20,007 nt of DNA from JAPLJQ01 sp037143735. GTDB taxonomy: Bacteria > Desulfobacterota > Syntrophia > Syntrophales > UBA2185. The translations under genes and the position numbers were made by a program. The notes beneath the pieces were generated by a model. The model ran no database searches, was not told where the DNA came from, and was given only the letters and a program-made list of their open reading frames with translations. The stretch is from contig JBAWYD010000039.1 of assembly GCA_037143735.1 (NCBI GenBank), positions 1-20,007 on the forward strand, given 5' to 3'. Below are positions 14,632 to 20,007 of the stretch, in pieces (position 1 is the first letter of the stretch; each line of letters begins with the position of its first letter).

Positions 14632-15462
14632 ATGCAATGGAGATTTCTTCCTTTCAGGAGACGGGATGCCTTCGAAAACATGGCCGTCGATGAGGCCATC
14701 TTTCGAGTCAACCGGCATATAGACGCGCCGCCGACCCTCAGGTTTTACGGCTGGGCGTCGCCTGCGGTCTCTCTCGGATACTTTCAGGATATAAAAAAGG
14801 AAGTTGATGTCGAGGCGTGCCGTCGTCATCGTATCCATATCGTTCGACGTCCCACAGGGGGAAAAGCAGTCCTTCATGAAGGGGATTTGACCTATGCCGT
14901 CGTTGCGAGAGAGTCAAACCCCCTGTTCCCGTCAGATATACTCGGGACGTATCGCGTTATCAGCCATTGCATTTCCCGTGGACTGGCACTCCTTGGCATC
15001 GAGGCAGAGATGGCGGATAACAGCCGCATGTCTGACGGCGGTTCCCTTAAGGCTTCCTGTTTTTCATCGCCGTCCCGGTATGAACTCCTGGTGAGAAGTC
15101 GGAAAATTTGCGGAAGCGCTCAGGTAAGATCCCATGGTGTATTTCTTCAGCATGGCTCCGTCCTGATGGATTTCGATCCTTACAAAACCTGTGACGTCAT
15201 GCTGCCCCACGCCGACGATTGCGAAGGGCAGGTTGTGCGATTGAACCAATCGGTAACGTCGGTACTTGAGCACGCTGATAGGCCGGTTGATGTCGGCGAA
15301 TTATGCCGTGTGTTGATGACTGGTTTTGAGGAATCATTGGGAATCGCATTGGTGGAGGGGACCCTCAGCCCTGAAGAAGAGGAAGTAAAGACGCAGTTGT
15401 TGAAAAATAAGTATATGAACATACAATGGAATATGAAGGGCGGTTGCAGAAAATGGATATAA
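14632..15462 (+). CDS. lipM: Octanoyltransferase LipM / lipoate-protein ligase A family
   Basis: LipM moves octanoate from acyl carrier protein to the lipoyl-domain lysine of GcvH, the first step of lipoic acid assembly. The 276-residue protein has the lipoate ligase/BPL fold signature RRPTGGKAVLHEGDLTY at 72-88, and the segment KASCFSSPSRYEL with C143, followed by RKICGSAQ (K158) and VFLQHGSVLMD. The cysteine matches the acyl-enzyme cysteine of Bacillus LipM and is absent from plain ATP-dependent LplA ligases, so I favour LipM. No C-terminal LplA accessory domain is evident, which agrees. It directly follows gcvH, its expected substrate. GGAGG is 16 bases upstream of the ATG, further than usual, so coupling to gcvH is likely. 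The assignment to LipM over LplA is moderately certain. Confidence 0.85.
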   Translation: MQWRFLPFRRRDAFENMAVDEAIFRVNRHIDAPPTLRFYGWASPAVSLGYFQDIKKEVDVEACRRHRIHIVRRPTGGKAVLHEGDLTYAVVARESNPLFPSDILGTYRVISHCISRGLALLGIEAEMADNSRMSDGGSLKASCFSSPSRYELLVRSRKICGSAQVRSHGVFLQHGSVLMDFDPYKTCDVMLPHADDCEGQVVRLNQSVTSVLEHADRPVDVGELCRVLMTGFEESLGIALVEGTLSPEEEEVKTQLLKNKYMNIQWNMKGGCRKWI

Positions 15463-16520
15463 GTACCCTCATCAGGCAGGAAATACGAAGGCAGGAAGGA
15501 TACCATGCCGCCGCTGTGTCCTGTCGGATTAAACTGGACGCGAATGAGAATCCCTTTTCACTCTCTCCATCTCTGCAGGATGCTCTGTTTGAAGCGATGA
15601 AAAAGGTTCCTCTGAACCGCTATCCCGATCCGGGGTCTCCCCTGATTCGGGAACGATTTGCAGAGCACTACGGCGTGAATCAGGATATGCTGGTGGTTGG
15701 CAACGGTTCTGATGAGTTGATTCAAATCCTGTGTGCCGCGCTCATGGATTCAAGTTCAATGGTCATGACGCCTGTTCCCACATTTGTGATGTACCGTATC
15801 ATCGCATTGAATGCCGGACGAACGGTCATTGAGGCGCCTCTTGAAGAGAAGACGTTTGACATGGATCTCGATTCCATGCTTGATCAGATAACCCGGAAGG
15901 CTCCTGCTCTGATATTTATAAGCTATCCGAACAGTCCTACTGGCAATTGTTTTGACGAAAAGAAAATTGAGACCGTCATCGGGAAATCGCCGGGCATTGT
16001 GGTCATTGATGAGGCATACGGGAGCTTCTCGGGAAAAACCATGTTGCCGCTCCTCGCGAAGTACGATAATCTGGTCATCTTAAAAACAATGTCCAAGGTG
16101 GGGTTGGCGGCCATGAGAATCGGTTTTCTGATAGGCCAGGCCTCTTTCATTAGCGAGCTTGATAAAGTAAGACTTCCCTATAACATCAATACCCTTTCTC
16201 AAGTAGCTGCGGGTTTCTATATCGATCATTACGCGTTTTTTCAGGATCAGGTGGCCGAAGTGGTCAGAAGACGACATGACCTCTGCGAGGCATTAAAGAG
16301 GATAAAGGGAATTCATCCTTATCCGACGGAGGCGAATTTTATCCTTTTTCGCTGTGATGTCGATTCCGATGTCATTCATCGCAAACTCATTGAGAGCGGA
16401 ATCCTGATAAAAAATCTCAACAGTTCCGAAGTCCTGAAAAACTGTATGAGGGTAACCGTCGGGAATCAGCAAGAGAATGAAGCGTTTCTACTGGCCCTGA
16501 AAAACGCGGCAGGGGGATAG
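15453..16520 (+). CDS. hisC: Histidinol-phosphate aminotransferase
   Basis: HisC uses pyridoxal phosphate to convert imidazole acetol phosphate and glutamate to histidinol phosphate, two steps before HisD. The 355-residue protein (from the ATG at 15453) is a class I/II aminotransferase: LDANENPF near 28-35, NRYPDP at 55-60, VGNGSDELIQ near 82-91, SYPNSPTGN at 157-165 (N160), DEAYGSF (186-192) and the PLP lysine K215 in KTMSK, with MRIGFLIG (221-228). An upstream ATG at 15426 exists, but starting at 15453 fits the family N-terminus better. It overlaps lipM by 10 bases. Related aminotransferases for aromatic amino acids share this fold, so specificity is inferred. hisD is the only other his gene here. 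Confidence 0.9.
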   Translation: MDISTLIRQEIRRQEGYHAAAVSCRIKLDANENPFSLSPSLQDALFEAMKKVPLNRYPDPGSPLIRERFAEHYGVNQDMLVVGNGSDELIQILCAALMDSSSMVMTPVPTFVMYRIIALNAGRTVIEAPLEEKTFDMDLDSMLDQITRKAPALIFISYPNSPTGNCFDEKKIETVIGKSPGIVVIDEAYGSFSGKTMLPLLAKYDNLVILKTMSKVGLAAMRIGFLIGQASFISELDKVRLPYNINTLSQVAAGFYIDHYAFFQDQVAEVVRRRHDLCEALKRIKGIHPYPTEANFILFRCDVDSDVIHRKLIESGILIKNLNSSEVLKNCMRVTVGNQQENEAFLLALKNAAGG

Positions 16521-16528
16521 CGCCGTCG

Positions 16529-16556
16529 ATAAAAAAACAATTTTGTATTTTTTTAT
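16529..16556. terminator. AT-rich hairpin after hisC, possible terminator
   Basis: Nine bases after the hisC TAG, ATAAAAAAACAA (16529-16540) can pair with TTG and TTTTTTTAT (16543-16556) with a two-base bulge. The T run forms the 3' arm. The stem holds a single G-C pair, so it is weak as an intrinsic terminator, though its position suggests that role. A second hairpin, AGAGCTT-TAAA-AAGCTCT, follows at 16601-16618 without a T tail. Confidence 0.3.
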
Positions 16557-16647
16557 TGTGGTGCTGATGAGAATCCCGTATAAAGACGGCATGCATTTCC
16601 AGAGCTTTAAAAAGCTCTCGTACAGAAAGATCAATTCGGAAAGGTTA

Positions 16648-16678
16648 TTGTTTGGCAAGAAGCGTGATTTAGTATAGT
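16648..16678 (+). promoter_or_regulatory. Tentative promoter in the 264-base leader of carB
   Basis: TATAGT (16673-16678) is a good -10, but the best -35 candidates are badly spaced: TTGTTT (16648-16653, 19 bases) or TTGGCA (16652-16657, 15 bases). Downstream, ACGGCA (16697-16702) and TGCCGT (16723-16728) form a 6-bp stem with a 20-base loop, followed after seven bases by a run of seven T (16736-16742), which could act as a weak attenuator before carB. No PyrR, T-box or other known leader element is evident. Confidence 0.25.
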
Positions 16679-16784
16679 CGTCAGAGAGGGTAGTATACGG
16701 CAGAACGAACGTATGAGGCGAATGCCGTGCCACCCTTTTTTTGTGCGGTTTTAGCGAATAACTTCTTTTTTTGAGATGATTACT

Positions 16785-19700
16785 ATGCCAAAAAGACAGG
16801 ATATCAAGAAGGTGATGATTATCGGTTCCGGTCCCATCGTGATCGGTCAGGCGTGTGAATTCGACTATTCCGGTACCCAGGCCTGTAAGGCGCTTCGGAA
16901 ACTGGGTTACGAAATCGTGCTTGTGAATTCCAATCCCGCCACCATTATGACGGATCCCGGTATGGCCGATGTAACGTATGTTGAACCCCTTAATGTGCAG
17001 ACACTGGTTGAGATCATTGAGAACGAACGTCCCGATGCCATTCTTCCCAACCTTGGAGGACAGACGGGGCTCAATCTCACCTCAGAACTGGCTCGGGCGG
17101 GAGCCCTCGATAAATATGGCGTGAAGGTTATCGGCGTTCAGGTGGATGCCATCGAACGGGGGGAGGACAGAATTGCCTTCAAGGAAACCATGGAAAGACT
17201 CGGGATTGAGATGCCCAGAAGCAAACCTGCCTTCACCGTAGAGGAAGCCCAGAAGATTGCGGCGGAACTCGGATACCCCGTTGTAATTCGTCCCGCCTAT
17301 ACCATGGGAGGCACAGGCGGCGGTCTTGTTTATAATCTGGAGGAACTGAAAACGGTCGCCGGTCGCGGCATATCTGCAAGTCTCGTAGGACAGATCCTTG
17401 TTGAGGAGTCCGTCCTGGGATGGGAGGAACTGGAGCTTGAAGTCGTCCGTGACGCCAAAAACCGGATGATCACGGTCTGTTTTATTGAAAATGTCGACGC
17501 CATGGGCGTTCATACCGGCGACTCCTTTTGCACCGCCCCCATGCTGACCATTGATCCTGAACTGCAACGGCGGCTTCAAAAGCATTCCTATGATATCGTC
17601 GAAGCCATCCAGGTAATCGGTGGGACCAATATCCAGTTTGCCCATAACCCTGAAGACGGCCGGGTTGTGGTCATTGAGATTAATCCCAGGACATCCCGCT
17701 CATCCGCTCTTGCATCAAAGGCGACGGGATTTCCAATCGCCATGATTTCTTCCATGCTGGCCGCCGGAATGACCCTGGATGAAATTCCTTACTGGCGGGA
17801 TGGAACCCTCGATAAATATACCCCTTCCGGGGATTATGTGGTGATCAAATTTGCCCGGTGGGATTTCGAAAAGTTTCCGGGAGTGGAAGACAAGCTGGGG
17901 ACCCAGATGCGTGCCGTCGGCGAGGTCATGAGTATCGGAAAAACCTACAAAGAGGCTTTGCAGAAATCCATCCGGTCTCTGGAAAAAGGCCGCTACGGGT
18001 TTGGCTTCGTCAAAGATTTTCACAACCGCACCCTTGATGACCTGATGGACTTGTTATCGGAGCCGACGAGTGAACGGCAGTTCGTCCTGTATGAAGCCCT
18101 CAGAAAGGGTGCTTCCATTGAGGCGCTTTACAAGAAAACGTATATCAAACCCTGGTTTCTCCGGCAGATGAAAGAACTGGTGGAACTGGAGGAAACAATA
18201 CGATCATTTAAAGGCAGGGAGTTGCCTGATGATATTCTGATCGCGGCTAAAAAAGATGGATTCTCGGACCGGTATCTTTCGGGGATTCTTGGCATACCGG
18301 AAATAGAAGTTCGGGGACGCCGAACCGCACTTGGGATGAACCAGAAATGGGAGCCTGTACCCGTAAGCGGTGTGGAGGATGCAGCTTACTATTATTCCAC
18401 ATATAACGCTCCCGACAGGGTGGGTGTGAGCGGCAGGCGCAAGGTTATGGTCCTGGGCGGAGGACCCAACCGGATAGGGCAGGGAATCGAGTTCGATTAC
18501 TGCTGTGTTCATGCCGCCTTTGCCCTTCGTGATGAAGGGTTTGAATCCATCATGGTCAATTGCAATCCTGAGACCGTTTCCACGGATTATGATACATCCG
18601 ACAAACTCTATTTCGAACCCCTCACGGTGGAAGACGTGCTCAGTATCTATGAAAAGGAAAACCCTGAGGGGATTATTGTCCAGTTCGGGGGACAGACCCC
18701 GCTGAACATCGCCGCAGAACTGGCTCAGGCGGGTGTTAGAATTCTTGGGACATCTCCCGAAACCATTGACCTGGCGGAGGACCGTGATCGCTTTCGTCAG
18801 ATGATGAATAAACTCGGTATTCCCATGCCCGAGTCAGGTATGGCAAGCACCCTTGATGAGGCCGTTCGCATAGCCGAAAAAATTGGCTACCCCCTGATGG
18901 TAAGACCGTCCTATGTTCTTGGCGGAAGAGGCATGGAGGTTGTGTATGATGATGACATGCTCAAGCAGTATGTTGCAGCGGCTGTCGGCGTGACGCCCGA
19001 ACGCCCCATCCTGATTGATAAGTTTCTGGAAAACGCCATCGAGGCGGAAGCGGATGCCATATCTGACGGGACGGAAGTATTCGTCCCCACGGTAATGGAA
19101 CATATCGAACTTGCGGGTATTCACTCCGGAGATTCGGCCTGCGTCATTCCGCCCATTAATCTGTCGTCCCGGCATATTGAAACCATTTGTGAGTATACAC
19201 GACGGATTGCCGCGGAATTTAACGTTATCGGTTTGATGAATATCCAGTATGCCATCGCAGGAGATGTGGTCTACATTCTTGAAGCAAATCCCCGTGCGTC
19301 CCGAACCGTGCCTCTGGTGTCGAAGGTCTGCAATATATCCATGGCACGCATCGCAACCCAGGTCATACTGGGGAAAAAACTTGCCGATCTCAATCTCAAG
19401 TCGGGATCAATCCCCCATTTCGGAGTAAAAGAGGCGGTATTCCCCTTCAACATGTTCCAGGAAGTTGATCCCATTCTGGGACCGGAAATGCGCTCCACAG
19501 GAGAGGTCCTGGGACTGGCAGATTCCTTTGGACTTGCTTTCTACAAAGCCCAGGAGGCTGCCCAGCAGTTGCTTCCGTCGGATGGCACAGTTTTGATTAC
19601 GACGACGGATAAAGATAAGGGTGGCGCATTGGAAATTGCCCGGGAGTTTATAAAACTCGGATTCTGCATCAAGGCGACTGAAGGAACATGTAAGTTTTTA

Positions 19701-19994
19701 ACGCAGCATGGTATTGAGGCGGAACCCGTTTTGAAGATGCATGAGGGACGTCCCAATATCGTTGACGGCATCAAAAACAGGGAAATTCATCTCATCATCA
19801 ATACCCCGAGCGGCAGACAGAGTAAGCATGATGACTCGTATATCCGAAAAGCCGCTATCAGATATAAGATCCCCTACATTACGACGATAGCCGCTGCCGC
19901 TGCGGCAGCGAAGGGCATCGTTGCTTTTAGAAAGGGGCATGGGAGAGCAAAATCCCTGCAGAGTTATCATAAGGGAATTCAGGATAAGTCCTGA
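16785..19994 (+). CDS. carB: Carbamoyl-phosphate synthase large subunit
   Basis: CarB makes carbamoyl phosphate from bicarbonate, ATP and ammonia supplied by the small subunit CarA, feeding pyrimidine and arginine synthesis. With the ATG at 16785 the protein has 1069 residues, close to E. coli (1073). The two homologous halves are clear: the first begins IIGSGPIVIGQACEFDYSG (about 12-30) with an ATP-grasp site near 168-180 (IRPAYTMGGTGGG); the second begins VLGGGPNRIGQGIEFDYC (about 553) with MVRPSYVLGGRG. A C-terminal MGS-like allosteric domain (from about 933, DGTVLITTTDKDKGG, ATEGT) is present, so regulation by effectors such as UMP is possible. An alternative start three codons earlier is less likely. 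carA is not adjacent in the window. Only 13 bases follow the stop. Confidence 0.98.
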   Translation: MPKRQDIKKVMIIGSGPIVIGQACEFDYSGTQACKALRKLGYEIVLVNSNPATIMTDPGMADVTYVEPLNVQTLVEIIENERPDAILPNLGGQTGLNLTSELARAGALDKYGVKVIGVQVDAIERGEDRIAFKETMERLGIEMPRSKPAFTVEEAQKIAAELGYPVVIRPAYTMGGTGGGLVYNLEELKTVAGRGISASLVGQILVEESVLGWEELELEVVRDAKNRMITVCFIENVDAMGVHTGDSFCTAPMLTIDPELQRRLQKHSYDIVEAIQVIGGTNIQFAHNPEDGRVVVIEINPRTSRSSALASKATGFPIAMISSMLAAGMTLDEIPYWRDGTLDKYTPSGDYVVIKFARWDFEKFPGVEDKLGTQMRAVGEVMSIGKTYKEALQKSIRSLEKGRYGFGFVKDFHNRTLDDLMDLLSEPTSERQFVLYEALRKGASIEALYKKTYIKPWFLRQMKELVELEETIRSFKGRELPDDILIAAKKDGFSDRYLSGILGIPEIEVRGRRTALGMNQKWEPVPVSGVEDAAYYYSTYNAPDRVGVSGRRKVMVLGGGPNRIGQGIEFDYCCVHAAFALRDEGFESIMVNCNPETVSTDYDTSDKLYFEPLTVEDVLSIYEKENPEGIIVQFGGQTPLNIAAELAQAGVRILGTSPETIDLAEDRDRFRQMMNKLGIPMPESGMASTLDEAVRIAEKIGYPLMVRPSYVLGGRGMEVVYDDDMLKQYVAAAVGVTPERPILIDKFLENAIEAEADAISDGTEVFVPTVMEHIELAGIHSGDSACVIPPINLSSRHIETICEYTRRIAAEFNVIGLMNIQYAIAGDVVYILEANPRASRTVPLVSKVCNISMARIATQVILGKKLADLNLKSGSIPHFGVKEAVFPFNMFQEVDPILGPEMRSTGEVLGLADSFGLAFYKAQEAAQQLLPSDGTVLITTTDKDKGGALEIAREFIKLGFCIKATEGTCKFLTQHGIEAEPVLKMHEGRPNIVDGIKNREIHLIINTPSGRQSKHDDSYIRKAAIRYKIPYITTIAAAAAAAKGIVAFRKGHGRAKSLQSYHKGIQDKS

Positions 19995-20007
19995 TACCCG
20001 ATAAAAA

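Noticed and set aside
16649..16665. Sigma-54 promoter (TTGGCA region)
   Set aside because: TTGG is present but the -12 GC element is not at the required distance, where GA stands instead.
17082..17645. Minus-strand open frame of 187 codons inside carB
   Set aside because: carB is complete and motif-rich across this stretch; the antisense frame shows no recognisable domain.
1..20007. CRISPR array, IS element, prophage or toxin-antitoxin module
   Set aside because: No regularly spaced direct repeats, transposase, integrase or small toxin-like gene pair was seen; the only repeats are the short palindromic elements described.

Overview
The window is a dense, ordinary chromosomal segment carrying housekeeping genes, with no phage, IS, CRISPR, toxin-antitoxin or defence genes. 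Fifteen protein genes and one partial tRNA are supported. Gene order rho-rpmE-prfA-prmC-murA-hisD, a selA gene, a LipM-type octanoyltransferase beside gcvH, balanced base composition and a dispersed 'GTCATTGC...GCAATCTC' repeat suggest an anaerobic Desulfobacterota (former Deltaproteobacteria), perhaps near Syntrophales. This assignment is inferred from gene content and order only.

Layout. The left half is transcribed leftward (minus strand). From 11361 down to 6818 runs a radical-SAM HemW-like protein, selA (selenocysteine synthase), rluD (23S rRNA pseudouridine synthase) and pgeF (laccase-domain peptidoglycan-editing factor). After a 281-base leader region with a likely promoter come rho, rpmE, prfA, prmC, murA and hisD. 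These join transcription termination, a ribosomal protein, release factor 1 and the enzyme that methylates it, the first committed step of peptidoglycan synthesis, and the last step of histidine synthesis. A tRNA-Gly(CCC) lies downstream of hisD and runs off the left edge; its likely -35 box overlaps the hisD stop codon.

From 11571 onward all genes run rightward: def (peptide deformylase), an unassigned TPR-like protein overlapping an M24B Xaa-Pro peptidase, then gcvH-lipM-hisC as a tight cluster, and finally carB (large carbamoyl phosphate synthetase subunit) after a 264-base leader. The 209 bases between the two arms (11362-11570) form a divergent promoter region that also holds a terminator-like tandem hairpin.

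Functional links visible here: PrmC methylates the GGQ glutamine of PrfA, encoded next to it. LipM would transfer octanoate from ACP to the adjacent GcvH. Two histidine genes (hisD, hisC) are about 14 kb apart on opposite strands, so the his pathway is dispersed. SelA implies selenoprotein synthesis, but selB, selC and selD are not here; carA is also absent.

No undescribed system was found. The points most worth a second look are the palindromic repeat family (two copies), several unexplained hairpins and dyads in intergenic DNA, the TPR protein, and the TTG-initiated HemW-like protein.
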